Shown: in pieces, positions 34,908 through 42,308 of the stretch
Position numbering within the stretch: the first letter of the stretch is position 1
Layout: each line of letters begins with the position of its first letter
NCBI GenBank assembly: GCA_036257535.1
Contig: DATAFJ010000089.1
Location: forward strand, 24,551 to 88,550
Direction: 5' to 3'
Length of the DNA: 64,000 bases
Origin: DATAEE01 sp036257535
Lineage (GTDB): Bacteria > Acidobacteriota > Vicinamibacteria > Vicinamibacterales > 2-12-FULL-66-21
Translations under genes and position numbers: made by a program
Notes under the pieces: model-generated
What the model saw: only the letters and a program-made list of their open reading frames with translations
Database searches by the model: none
What the model was told of the DNA's origin: nothing

Positions 34908-35660
34908 CTACTGCCGGATCCGGACGTCGCCGCTGAAGGTCTTGAAGCGCAGCTCGTTGCCGCCGCGTGCGTTCAGCGTGCCGTTGAACCGCTTCCTGCC
35001 GCCGCTGCGCGTCGTCAGGGGAAGATCGCTCGAAAAACCTCCGCTGAACGAATTGAACCGGACGTCGCCGCCGGCGTCGCCAGGCACGCGCGCCTCGATG
35101 TCACCACTGAAGGTCTCGGCGTCGATTTCTGGCGCCCCTGCAGACGCCGACAGATCGAGATCGATGCTGCCGCTGAACGAATTCAGCGTGAATGGGCCGG
35201 TGCCGTTCCTGACGGTAATGCCGCCCGAGAAGGTGTGCAGCTTCTGCGCCCCTTCGACGCCGTCGATCGTCACGTCGCTCGAGAACGCGTCGAGATCGAT
35301 CGCGGTCTGAGCGGGGACGGAGATTTCGAAGTCCGTCTTGACGACGTTTTCCTTGTCGTTGTCATACGACCTGTCTCGACGGTTGGCATCGATCCGCAGC
35401 GTCGAGCCGTCGACCCTGATGTCGAGCTTGATACGGTCGAGCCGATCGCGGGTGGCCGTCCGCACAGCCTTCACGACCACCTGGTCGCCGCCGGATCCAC
35501 TGATCCGGATGTCGCCCGAGAAGTTCTTGAGCACCAGCGAACCGCCGGACGCGAACGGGATTGTCCGGTCCACGCGTTCGGTTTCCCTGGGCTGGGCAGT
35601 CGCCTGGGAAGACGCAAGCGTGACGGCGAGACAGGCGGCGAGCAAGATTCTCGTATGCAT
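34908..35660 (-). CDS. DUF4097 family beta-helix-like secreted protein
   Basis: A 250-residue exported protein (signal peptide HTRILLAACLAVTLASSQAT) built from repeated FSGD-type strands: VLKNFSGDIRISG, LDAFSSDVTIDGV, LHTFSGGITVRNG, LNSFSGSIDLDLSA, AETFSGDIEARVPG, FNSFSGGFSSDLP and FKTFSGDVRIRQ. This is the DUF4097 (putative adhesin) pattern, a repetitive beta structure, probably in the periplasm. A GGAG ribosome site lies 8 nt before the ATG. It is the first gene after hisA, on the same strand but 31 bp on, so it may be a separate unit. Confidence 0.88.
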   Translation of the reverse strand: MHTRILLAACLAVTLASSQATAQPRETERVDRTIPFASGGSLVLKNFSGDIRISGSGGDQVVVKAVRTATRDRLDRIKLDIRVDGSTLRIDANRRDRSYDNDKENVVKTDFEISVPAQTAIDLDAFSSDVTIDGVEGAQKLHTFSGGITVRNGTGPFTLNSFSGSIDLDLSASAGAPEIDAETFSGDIEARVPGDAGGDVRFNSFSGGFSSDLPLTTRSGGRKRFNGTLNARGGNELRFKTFSGDVRIRQ

Positions 35661-35691
35661 GTCCGTTCTCCAGACTTCCGGATAGACGGGA

Positions 35692-36375
35692 TCATCGGTC
35701 GAAAGGTTGCAGGCGCCCTGTATAGAGCGCCATCCCGACGACGGCGTCGACCTTCATCGCGTCCAGCCGGTTGATCTCGTCCAGAGTTGTAATCCCGCCG
35801 GCTGCGGCGAGGCGTCCGGTGGCCGCCGCCCGAACGCGTTCTACCGCTGCCATATCGATGCCCTGCATCAGGCCTTCGGTGTCGACGTGGGTATAGAGGA
35901 AACCTCCCACCGCCGGATCGAGTGCGCGGACCGCGCCGACCGTGGTGATATCGACCTGTTCGCGCCAGCCTCGGACGACGATACGCCCGCTCCTGCTGTC
36001 GACGGCGGCCACGAGCCGTTCTCGACCGATCGCTGCGGCAAACCGGTCGGCCGCGGACGGGTCCGGCCGGCCGTCAGAAAACAGCGCCGAGCCGACGATG
36101 ACCTCGCGCGCACCCAGGTCAATGAGTGCGCCCGCCTGTACGCTGGTCCGCACGCCTCCACCGATTCGGCACGGCAACTCGCGCAGGATTCGTGCCGCGA
36201 GCCCGGCGTTCGCTCCGAGCCCGCGCGCGGCGTCCAGATCGATGAGCTGCACGAGCGGATACTTTCGCAGCCGCTCGATCCAGAGATCGATGTCGTCGGT
36301 CGCGATCGCCAGCCGCTCGCCCTGCACCAGCTGCACGATCCGCCCTTCGCTGAGATCGATCGAGGGAATCAGCAC
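35692..36375 (-). CDS. hisA: Phosphoribosylformimino-5-aminoimidazole carboxamide ribotide isomerase
   Basis: HisA, the ProFAR isomerase step of histidine synthesis, 227 residues, a TIM barrel. The first catalytic Asp is in IPSIDLSEGRIVQLVQG (about residue 7) and the second in LVAAVDSRSGRIVVRGW (about 125). Phosphate-binding loops CRIGGGVRTS and AAAGGITTLDEI are present. The GTG start overlaps the hisF stop by 7 nt. It is the last gene of the his operon. HisA and HisF share fold but are separate genes here. Confidence 0.95.
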   Translation of the reverse strand: MLIPSIDLSEGRIVQLVQGERLAIATDDIDLWIERLRKYPLVQLIDLDAARGLGANAGLAARILRELPCRIGGGVRTSVQAGALIDLGAREVIVGSALFSDGRPDPSAADRFAAAIGRERLVAAVDSRSGRIVVRGWREQVDITTVGAVRALDPAVGGFLYTHVDTEGLMQGIDMAAVERVRAAATGRLAAAGGITTLDEINRLDAMKVDAVVGMALYTGRLQPFDR

Positions 36376-37115
36376 GGGCGAACAGGAATGCCGCGAGCGG
36401 CCAGCAGCCGCTTGAGATCCGCGACCGCGCGTTCGCCGTAGTGAAAGATCGACGCGGCGAGCGCCGCGTCGGCGCGGCCTGTCGTGAAGACCTCGACGAA
36501 ATGCTCCGGGCTTCCGGCGCCGCCCGACGCGATCACAGGGATGGAAACGGCGTCGGCAATCGCGGCTGTGAGCGCGCAGTCGAATCCTGCGCGCGTGCCG
36601 TCGCGGTCCATCGACGTCACGAGCAGCTCACCTGCGCCGAGGCTGGCCGCTTCCTGCGCCCACGCCGCTGCGCCTCGGCCCGTTGCCTGCCGTCCGCTGC
36701 GGACGACGACTTCGCCGCCGCGCGCATCGATCGCGACGACGACCGCCTGACTGCCGTACCGATCCGCGAGCGCGGTGATGAGCGATGGATCTTCGACGGC
36801 CGCCGTATTGATGCACACCTTGTCGGCGCCAGCCTCGAACGCCACAACGGCATCGTCGCGGCTGCGGATCCCGCCGCCGACGGCGAGCGGGATGAAGATC
36901 TCGCGCGCGACCGCGCGGATGGTATCGCCGAGCGCCCGCCGCCCTTCAATCGTCGCCGACACGTCGAGCACGACGATCTCGTCCGCGCCCTCGTCGTTAT
37001 AGCGTCTCGCGAGCGATGCGGGGTCGCCGGCGTTTCGAAGCCCTTGGAAGCGAATTCCTTTGACGACCGAGCCGTCGCGGACATCGAGGCACGCGATGAT
37101 CCTGCGCGACAGCAT
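36369..37115 (-). CDS. hisF: Imidazole glycerol phosphate synthase cyclase subunit
   Basis: HisF, 248 residues, the cyclase half of IGP synthase, joined to HisH in the complex. Catalytic Asp residues lie in RRIIACLDVRDGSVVKGI (about 11) and VVVAIDARGGEVVVRSG (about 130). The phosphate-binding loops PLAVGGGIRSRDD and PVIASGGAGSPEHFVE are clear, as is SMDRDGTRAGFD. Its ATG overlaps the hisH stop (TAATG) and its end overlaps hisA, suggesting tight coupling. Confidence 0.97.
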   Translation of the reverse strand: MLSRRIIACLDVRDGSVVKGIRFQGLRNAGDPASLARRYNDEGADEIVVLDVSATIEGRRALGDTIRAVAREIFIPLAVGGGIRSRDDAVVAFEAGADKVCINTAAVEDPSLITALADRYGSQAVVVAIDARGGEVVVRSGRQATGRGAAAWAQEAASLGAGELLVTSMDRDGTRAGFDCALTAAIADAVSIPVIASGGAGSPEHFVEVFTTGRADAALAASIFHYGERAVADLKRLLAARGIPVRPC

Positions 37116-37720
37116 TACGGAGCCTCCGGGCGGCGCGTGTTCGCGAGGAAATTCCTGAGGAAGCGAAGCCCCGTCTCACCGGATTTTTCAGGGTGGAACT
37201 GGGCGCCCGCGATGCGTCCACGCTCGACGATGCTCGCGAAGCGGAGTCCGTGACACGTCGCCGCGACGCAGCCGGCGCCAACGGGCGGGGCGAACGAATG
37301 GGTGAAGTAAACCTGGCTGCCGGGTGCGATGCCATCGAGGAGCGAAGAGGGACCGGCCGGCTCGAGCGAGTTCCAGCCGACGTGCGGCACGCGCGCTCCC
37401 TGGAGCCGCCGGCACCGGCCGGAAAACAGGCTGAGCCCGGCCAGGCCGGGCGCTTCGTCGCTGCCTTCGAAGAGCCACTGCATGCCCAGACAGATCCCGA
37501 GGAGCGCGCCGCCGTCATCGACGAACCTCAGGAGGCCGTCGCGCCACTCGGCCCCGAGCGCTGCCGTCGCGCCGAAATGGCCGACGCCGGGCACGACGAC
37601 GGCGCCGGCCTGGTCGATGTCGCGCGGATGCGTGAAGCGCTGCACGCGGCCGCCGACGGCGACGAGCGCCTTCTCGACCGACTGCAGGTTGCCCACGCCG
37701 TAATCGACTAAAGCAATCAT
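37115..37720 (-). CDS. hisH: Imidazole glycerol phosphate synthase glutaminase subunit
   Basis: HisH, the class I glutamine amidotransferase that supplies ammonia to HisF, 201 residues. The oxyanion strand is VPGVGHFGATAA, the nucleophile Cys is in LLGICLGMQWLFEGS (about 82), and the His-Glu pair is near the end in AGAQFHPEKSGETGLRFL. The start is ATG 37720 (MIALVDYGVGNLQSVEKAL). The longer frame reads through the hairpin leader and is not coding. The hairpin leader and purine-rich AAGTAAAGAA precede the ATG directly. It is separated from hisB by 160 bp of repeat DNA. Confidence 0.96.
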   Translation of the reverse strand: MIALVDYGVGNLQSVEKALVAVGGRVQRFTHPRDIDQAGAVVVPGVGHFGATAALGAEWRDGLLRFVDDGGALLGICLGMQWLFEGSDEAPGLAGLSLFSGRCRRLQGARVPHVGWNSLEPAGPSSLLDGIAPGSQVYFTHSFAPPVGAGCVAATCHGLRFASIVERGRIAGAQFHPEKSGETGLRFLRNFLANTRRPEAP

Positions 37721-37730
37721 TTCTTTACTT

Positions 37731-37796
37731 GCGCTGAGGCCCACCCCCAGCGCCCGCCACGCCTCGCCCACGCTCGGCGCGCTGTCTCGCAACAGC
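37731..37796 (-). promoter_or_regulatory. GC hairpin leader before hisH (copy a)
   Basis: Minus-strand GCGCTGGGG, loop GTGGG, CCTCAGCGC (37753-37731) forms a 9-bp stem with one G-U pair. It is followed by 10 purine-rich nt and the hisH ATG. The upstream part CCGAGCGTGGGCGAGGCGTG is shared with copies c and d. Confidence 0.75.
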
Positions 37797-37814
37797 AAGC
37801 CACGCCGGCCTAGT

Positions 37815-37884
37815 GCCCCAAGCCCCAAGCCCCAGGCCCCAAGCTCCAGGCCCCAAGCTCCAAGCCCTAAGCCCTAAGCCCTAC
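37815..37884. repeat. Tandem heptamer array, unit GCCCCAA (10 copies)
   Basis: Ten 7-bp units (GCCCCAA, with GCCCCAG, GCTCCAA and GCCCTAA variants) lie between hisB and hisH. The hisB stop codon (TAG, 37883-37881) is within the last unit. The same unit in inverse complement (GGGGCTT) appears in the modA signal-peptide region. Confidence 0.9.
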
Positions 37885-38468
37885 AAGAGTCCTTTAGTAC
37901 TCGGCATCCGGCGTCCGAGTCTCGCATCCTTCGCGCAAGCGGCGCGGAGCGCGCGCGCAAATGCCTTGAAAAGTGCCTCGACCTGGTGATGGCTCGAACG
38001 TCCGTAGAGCGCCTTGAGGTGCACGTTGGCGCGGGCGCCCTGCGCGAAGCCTTCGAAGAAGTCGTCGACGAGCTCCGCCTGCAGATCGCCGACGCGCAGC
38101 GGGCGGACTCGCAGATCGACGACCGCATGAACGCGGCCCGACAGGTCGATCGCGGCCACGCCGAGCGCCTCGTCCATCGGCATCACGAAGTAGCCCGCAC
38201 GGTGAATGCCCCTGCGCGCGCCAAGTGCCTTGTCGATCGATTGTCCGAGCGCGATCCCGACGTCCTCGACCGTGTGGTGCTGGTCGACGTCGAGATCCCC
38301 GCGGGCGTCAATCTGCAGGTCGAACGCCCCGTGGCGCGCGACGAGCTCGAGCATGTGGTCGAGAAACCGGATGCCGGTAGCGATGCGGTATTTTCCGCGA
38401 CCGTCGAGCGCGATCCGCACGCTCACGTGCGTTTCCGACGTTCGGCGGTCGATCACCGCGCTCCGCAC
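37881..38468 (-). CDS. hisB: Imidazoleglycerol-phosphate dehydratase
   Basis: HisB of the single-function type, 195 residues, dehydrating IGP to imidazole acetol phosphate with Mn. The metal-binding motifs are FLDHMLELVARHGAFD and DVDQHHTVEDVGIALGQ near the N-terminus, and HLKALYGRSSHHQVEALFKA near the C-terminus. ATG 38468 fits the family start (MRSAVIDRRTSETHV), giving a 16-nt overlap with hisC; GTG 38456 would be a shorter GTGA overlap. There is no histidinol-phosphatase domain, unlike E. coli HisB. Confidence 0.96.
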   Translation of the reverse strand: MRSAVIDRRTSETHVSVRIALDGRGKYRIATGIRFLDHMLELVARHGAFDLQIDARGDLDVDQHHTVEDVGIALGQSIDKALGARRGIHRAGYFVMPMDEALGVAAIDLSGRVHAVVDLRVRPLRVGDLQAELVDDFFEGFAQGARANVHLKALYGRSSHHQVEALFKAFARALRAACAKDARLGRRMPSTKGLL

Positions 38469-39493
38469 AGCGTCTCCTCGATCGTTTCAGCCGCCCGCCG
38501 GGTATCGGCGATGCGTCCGGCCGTCACGCGGATGCAGCCGACCCCCAGGGCTGCGGTCCGATCTCGTACCGCGATGCCTCTGGCGGCAAAGGCCTCGAGC
38601 AGCCGAGGCGCCGCGTCCCCCGCGCGAAGGAGGACGAAATTCGCGGCGCTCTTCCAGTAACCGATTCCTGCGCGGTCGCAGGCGACGTACAGAATTTCTC
38701 TCGACTGCCGCGCCTCGTCCACATACTGGCCGACGTGCCGTCGATCCGCGAGCGCCGCCGGAAGCGCCGCCGTAGCGGCCGCATTCAGCGTGTATGGCGG
38801 AACGATCGCCTTGAGCTCGGCGACGACTTCCTTCGCGCCGGCGACGAGACCGATGCGCAGCCCTGCCAGCCCGTACGCTTTTGCGAACGTGCGGCCGACG
38901 ACGAGATTCGGAGCGGAGGCGAGCCGCGCGCGATCGTCGAAGAGGCTCCAGGTACCAAACTCGGCGTACGCTTCGTCCACGAACACGAGCACGTCAGGCG
39001 CCGCAACGGCGAGGTCGAAGATCGCCTCGCGAGCGATCTCGACTCCCGTCGGGTTCATCGGCGTGTTGACGAAAACGATCCGCGTCCGCGGCGTAATCGC
39101 CGGCTTGATGCGTTCGACGCCTGGCGAGAAGTCGGGCAGGGGATCGAGCCGGACGCCGCGGCCTGCGTTGGCGTGCGTCACGACTTCGTACATGTCGAAC
39201 GCCGGCTCGATGATGATGGCTTCCGCGTCGGTCCGGCCCCGAAGCGCCAGCGTCGCCGCGGCGTGCAGTCCCTCGTCCAGGCCGTTCGTCAGCACGAACT
39301 CTCCGGGCTCGAGATGAAAGTAGTCGGCCGCCGCGGCGATCGCCCGGTCGTAATCCGGATACGCGGCAAAGTCTGCCGCCGTGAGAGAGCGAATCGCCTG
39401 GAGCGCGCCAGGCGCGCACCCGTCCGATCGTTCGTTCAGATGAAGCCGCAGCGCGCCTGGTGCGGCTGCGGGCCTGTCGTATTCGCCTGTCAT
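38453..39493 (-). CDS. hisC: Histidinol-phosphate aminotransferase
   Basis: A PLP aminotransferase of 346 residues. The substrate segment LRLHLNERSDG near the N-terminus, NTPMNPTGVEI and FVDEAYAEFGTW (with the PLP-ring Asp) are present. The PLP lysine is in GRTFAKAYGLAGLRIG (about 218). Position in the operon between hisD and hisB supports HisC over other class I/II aminotransferases. ATG overlaps the hisD stop (ATGA). Confidence 0.94.
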   Translation of the reverse strand: MTGEYDRPAAAPGALRLHLNERSDGCAPGALQAIRSLTAADFAAYPDYDRAIAAAADYFHLEPGEFVLTNGLDEGLHAAATLALRGRTDAEAIIIEPAFDMYEVVTHANAGRGVRLDPLPDFSPGVERIKPAITPRTRIVFVNTPMNPTGVEIAREAIFDLAVAAPDVLVFVDEAYAEFGTWSLFDDRARLASAPNLVVGRTFAKAYGLAGLRIGLVAGAKEVVAELKAIVPPYTLNAAATAALPAALADRRHVGQYVDEARQSREILYVACDRAGIGYWKSAANFVLLRAGDAAPRLLEAFAARGIAVRDRTAALGVGCIRVTAGRIADTRRAAETIEETLCGAR

Positions 39494-40707
39494 AGTCTGT
39501 ACCCAGGAGCCCCTATCCCCTGGAACCTCACCTCGATCGACCGGGCGTGCGCGCGAAGGCCCTCCGCCCGGGCGAGGGCGAGGGCAGCGGGGGCGATGCG
39601 GTGAAGCCCCTGCCGGGTCAGCCGCTGAATCGCCACAATCTTCACGAAGTCAGACGCGCTCAGGCCGCCGCGCGTCCGTGCCGCGCCGCCCGTCGGCAGC
39701 ACGTGGTTCGATCCGGTGGCGTAGTCGCCGGCCGCCGGCGCCGACCATCGGCCCACGAAGATCGTCCCAGCGTTCCGGATGAGGACCGCCATTCGCTCGT
39801 CGTCTACCGCGACGTGCTCCGGCGCCATCGAATTGACCAGCGCGAGGGCTTCCGCCACGGTTTGTGTGACGATGACGTCGCCTGCTTTCGCCGCGGCCAC
39901 CTCTGTGCCCAGCCGCCGGTTCGGCGTAATGAGCAGCGCGCGCGCATCGGGGTCGTGCTCCGCCTGCGCGGCCAGGTCCGCCGAGATTTCACGTGCGAGT
40001 CCGTTGACGCTGACAATGACGAGCTCGGTCGGGCCGGCCTCGAAATCGACGTCGCAGTCGCGCGCGACGAGCCGTTTCGCGGCCGCGACCCACGCGTTGC
40101 CGGGGCCGACGATCTTGTCCACGCGTGGCACGCTCCCGGTCCCATACGCAAGCGCCGCGATGGCGTGCGCGCCGCCCACTCGAAACAGCCGCGTGACGCC
40201 CGCCTCGTGCGCCGCGGCGAGGATCGCCGGCCCGGGCCGTGGACTCGTGACGACGATCTCGGCGACGCCGGCCGCGGACGCGGGGATGGCGGTCATCAGA
40301 ACGGTGGAGACGAGCGGGAAGCGGCCGCCGGGGACGTAGCAGCCCACGCGCGCCAGAGGGATCGGCCGCAACTCGATCGCGACGCCTGGTGTGGTCGACA
40401 CACGAATCGGCCTGGGCACCTGGCGCTCGGCGAGTTTGCGAATCGCTCGCGCAGCGCTCGCGATGGCGCGCCGGACGTCCCGCGGCGCGCGCGCTGCCCC
40501 GGTTCGAATCTCCCGGCGCGACAGTTCGATCGGTCCGTCGAGGCCGTCCAGCTTCCGGGCGAACGATGCGAGTGCGGCATCGCCCCCTCGGCGTACCGCG
40601 CCGACGATCGCGGCGGCCCGGCGCGCAATTGTACGATCGCGCCGCGCGCGGCGTCGGAGGACGCCGTCGATAGCCTTCCGGTCGGACGATTCGATGAGTC
40701 GAGGCAT
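39490..40707 (-). CDS. hisD: Histidinol dehydrogenase
   Basis: HisD, 405 residues, NAD-dependent zinc enzyme performing the last two oxidations to histidine. Signature parts: YVPGGRFPLVSTVLMTAIPA, GGAHAIAALAYGTGSVPRVD, KIVGPGNAWVAAAKRLV and VDFEAGPTELVIVS, then the catalytic/zinc region AAQAEHDPDARALLI and the C-terminal GSNHVLPTGGAARTRGGLSA. It starts 3 nt after hisG stops and overlaps hisC. The opposite-strand long frame is a shadow. Confidence 0.97.
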   Translation of the reverse strand: MPRLIESSDRKAIDGVLRRRARRDRTIARRAAAIVGAVRRGGDAALASFARKLDGLDGPIELSRREIRTGAARAPRDVRRAIASAARAIRKLAERQVPRPIRVSTTPGVAIELRPIPLARVGCYVPGGRFPLVSTVLMTAIPASAAGVAEIVVTSPRPGPAILAAAHEAGVTRLFRVGGAHAIAALAYGTGSVPRVDKIVGPGNAWVAAAKRLVARDCDVDFEAGPTELVIVSVNGLAREISADLAAQAEHDPDARALLITPNRRLGTEVAAAKAGDVIVTQTVAEALALVNSMAPEHVAVDDERMAVLIRNAGTIFVGRWSAPAAGDYATGSNHVLPTGGAARTRGGLSASDFVKIVAIQRLTRQGLHRIAPAALALARAEGLRAHARSIEVRFQGIGAPGYRL

Positions 40708-40710
40708 GTG

Positions 40711-41595
40711 TCAGACGACGATCTTGTTCAGCGGATACTCGACGATGCCGTGGGCGGAGGCGGCCCTGAGCCGCGGAATAAGGTCGCGGACGGTCTTCTC
40801 TTCGACGATCGTGTTCAGCGCAACCCAGTCATTGTCTGTGAGCGGCGAGATCGTCGGCCGTTGAAGCGCCGGAAGCAGTGCGAGGACGGCGTCGAGATCG
40901 GCGCGGCGCACGTTCAGCATCAGGCCCACCCGCCCATGCGCCTCGATGGCGGCGCGGAGGAGCAGCGCGACGTTATCGATCTTGGTACGTTTCCATGGAT
41001 CCCGCGACGCCTGCGGGCTCGCGATGAGCTGGGTCGTCGATTCCATGACGGTCTCGATGACGCGCAGCCGGTTGGCGCGCAGCGACGAACCGGTCTCGGT
41101 GACCTCGACGATCGCGTCGGCCAGCACGGGCGGCTTGACCTCGGTGGCGCCCCACGAGAACTCGACGTTGACCTTCACGTTCAAGCGCGCGAAGTACGCC
41201 TCGGTCGCCTTGACCAGCTCGGTCGCGATCGTGCAGCCGTCGAGATCGCGTGGCGTCCGGAAGCGCGACTCTTCGGGGACCGCGAGCACCCACCGGACCT
41301 TGCCGAAGCTCTGCTTCGCATACGCAAGCTCGATGACGGGTACGAGTCCGTTCTGGCCGTTCGCGGCCCCGTGCTCGGCAATCCAGTCCTGGCCGGTCAG
41401 CCCCGCGTCGAGAACGCCGTCGGCCACGTAGCGCGGCATCTCCTGCGCCCGGATCAGCATGCATTCGATCTCGGAGTCATCGATGGCGGGGAAGTACGAT
41501 CGCTCGCTCGCGTAGATGTTGAAGCCTGCGCGGGCGAAGAGCTGGATGGTCGCCTCCTGCAGCGACCCCTTCGGGATGCCGAGTTTGAGTTTCAT
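40711..41595 (-). CDS. hisG: ATP phosphoribosyltransferase, long form
   Basis: HisG, 294 residues, the first committed step of histidine synthesis. The length and a C-terminal ACT-like domain (GLMLNVRRADLDAVLALLPA on to the end) indicate the long hexameric form that is inhibited by histidine directly, without HisZ. Catalytic-domain motifs: LGIPKGSLQEATIQLFARAG, DAGLTGQDWIAEHG and the PRPP-binding IVEVTETGSSLRANRLRV. The ATG overlaps the hisI stop (ATGA). The ribosome site and hairpin leader b lie inside the 3' end of hisI. Confidence 0.97.
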   Translation of the reverse strand: MKLKLGIPKGSLQEATIQLFARAGFNIYASERSYFPAIDDSEIECMLIRAQEMPRYVADGVLDAGLTGQDWIAEHGAANGQNGLVPVIELAYAKQSFGKVRWVLAVPEESRFRTPRDLDGCTIATELVKATEAYFARLNVKVNVEFSWGATEVKPPVLADAIVEVTETGSSLRANRLRVIETVMESTTQLIASPQASRDPWKRTKIDNVALLLRAAIEAHGRVGLMLNVRRADLDAVLALLPALQRPTISPLTDNDWVALNTIVEEKTVRDLIPRLRAASAHGIVEYPLNKIVV

Positions 41596-42008
41596 CTTTT
41601 TTTCTCTTGCGTTGGGGCCCCACCCCCAACGCCCGCCACCCCTCGACTCGCTTCGCTCGCTCGGGGCGCTGTTTCGGAACGGCTCGTTGAAGACGCTTGC
41701 AGTTCGCGGAAGAAACAGCTTCTTGCTCCCGTATGGCACACGTTTCCGTCGCCTTGCCGCTCCACTCGGACGAGGAGCGTGTCCTCGTCGCAATCCACGA
41801 GCAGGCGCTTGACCGCGAGGCGATTGCCCGAGGTTTCCCCCTTCGTCCAAAGCGCGTTGCGCGTGCGGCTGAAAAAGGTCACGAACCCCGTCTCCCGCGT
41901 CCGCGCGAGTGCGGTCTCGTTCATGAACCCCACCATCAACACCTCACCGCTCTCGTCGTCCTGGACGACAGCGGGGAGAAGACCTGCCATCTTGTCGAAG
42001 TCCAGCAT
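41592..42008 (-). CDS. hisI: Phosphoribosyl-AMP cyclohydrolase with repeat-encoded tail
   Basis: HisI cyclohydrolase domain only, 138 residues, no HisE domain. Core motifs are present: VLMVGFMNETALARTRETG, WTKGETSGNRL, the metal-binding LVDCDEDTLLVRVERQGDG and VCHTGARSCFFREL. The catalytic domain ends about residue 104. The last 30 or so residues (STSRSETAPRASEASRGV and onward) are encoded by the GC-hairpin repeat b and look unstructured, so an element appears to have extended the gene. It is the first enzyme gene after the his attenuator. GGATCA precedes the ATG. Confidence 0.94.
   Translation of the reverse strand: MLDFDKMAGLLPAVVQDDESGEVLMVGFMNETALARTRETGFVTFFSRTRNALWTKGETSGNRLAVKRLLVDCDEDTLLVRVERQGDGNVCHTGARSCFFRELQASSTSRSETAPRASEASRGVAGVGGGAPTQEKKR
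41609..41690 (-). promoter_or_regulatory. GC hairpin leader before hisG (copy b), inside hisI
   Basis: Minus-strand GCGTTGGGG / CCCCAACGC form a 9-bp stem (41632-41609) followed by AAGAGAAAAAAAG and the hisG ATG. The T-A pair replaces the C-G of copies a and d, a compensatory change. The upstream part has a diverged GAGCGAGCGAAGCGAGTCGA. It encodes the HisI tail. Confidence 0.75.
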
Positions 42009-42014
42009 TTACTG

Positions 42015-42041
42015 ATCCGTGCGATCCGTGGAATCCGTGGC
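42015..42041. repeat. 9-bp tandem repeat upstream of hisI
   Basis: Three copies of ATCCGTGNN (ATCCGTGCG, ATCCGTGGA, ATCCGTGGC) lie between the attenuator terminator and the hisI start. The function is unknown; it adds spacing in the leader. Confidence 0.7.
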
Positions 42042-42079
42042 AAAAAATGAAAAGCCCCGCCGGAATCATCCGGCGGGGC
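42042..42079 (-). terminator. His operon attenuator (rho-independent terminator)
   Basis: On the minus strand GCCCCGCCGG (42079-42070), loop of 6 nt, CCGGCGGGGC (42063-42054) gives a perfect 10-bp GC stem, followed by TTTTCATTTTTT (42053-42042). It lies 38 nt after the hisL stop and 34 nt before hisI. Confidence 0.9.
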
Positions 42080-42108
42080 TCGTGAACTCTGCTTCGCGCT
42101 GGGTTGCC

Positions 42109-42155
42109 GTTCGGCTTCAGCCGAACCGCGTGCAGTCCTCCACCGGCCCCGCCGG
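42109..42155 (-). promoter_or_regulatory. His antiterminator arm and hisL-stop hairpin
   Basis: CCGGCGGGGC at 42155-42146, immediately after the His codons, is identical to the 3' arm of the terminator and can instead pair with the terminator's 5' arm (42079-42070), preventing termination. A second stem (AGCCGAAC/GTTCGGCT on plus at 42119-42126/42109-42116) is centred on the hisL stop and may serve as the pause or spacer hairpin. Confidence 0.75.
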
Positions 42156-42194
42156 AGCGGGATGGTGATGATGCCGGTGGTGGTGGCGCTGCAT
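42117..42194 (-). CDS. hisL: His operon leader peptide
   Basis: A 25-residue leader peptide: MQRHHHRHHHHPAPAGPVED then CTRFG and TGA. Seven histidine codons fall in eight consecutive positions (residues 4-6 and 8-11), the hallmark of ribosome-mediated his attenuation. When charged tRNA-His is scarce the ribosome should stall in the His run, leaving the antiterminator arm free to block the terminator. It has no clear ribosome site, and a weak TAGGGT ends 8 nt before its ATG, so it may be translated from a leaderless transcript. It heads hisIGDCBHFA. Confidence 0.9.
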   Translation of the reverse strand: MQRHHHRHHHHPAPAGPVEDCTRFG

Positions 42195-42202
42195 GTGGTC
42201 TG

Positions 42203-42232
42203 ACCCTACTTCAATAGCTCGAGCACTGTCAA
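42203..42232 (-). promoter_or_regulatory. Putative his operon promoter
   Basis: A perfect -35 TTGACA (42232-42227) is followed after 18 nt by TAGGGT (42208-42203), a weak -10. Start of transcription would be at or within a few nt of the hisL ATG. Confidence 0.6.
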
Positions 42233-42237
42233 ACGAA

Positions 42238-42307
42238 GCAGCCCTGCCCGCCTCCGCCGAGGCTCCGGCGGGTCCGCCGAAGCTTCCGCGAAGGCGGAAA
42301 GGGCTGC
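42238..42307. repeat. Large imperfect inverted repeat upstream of his promoter
   Basis: Outer arms GCAGCCCT (42238-42245) and AGGGCTGC (42300-42307) enclose further complementary CCGCCTCCGCCG / CGCGAAGGCGG-type arms. On the minus strand it is followed by TTCGTTT. It sits right after the stop of the S9 gene and may end that transcript before the his promoter. Confidence 0.7.
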
Positions 42308-42308
42308 G

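Noticed and set aside
37815..37884. Possible CRISPR array
   Set aside because: The repeat is a 7-bp tandem unit without spacers and there are no cas genes.
38453..38468. Bifunctional HisB with phosphatase domain
   Set aside because: The gene codes 195 residues, only the dehydratase; no HAD phosphatase motif is present.
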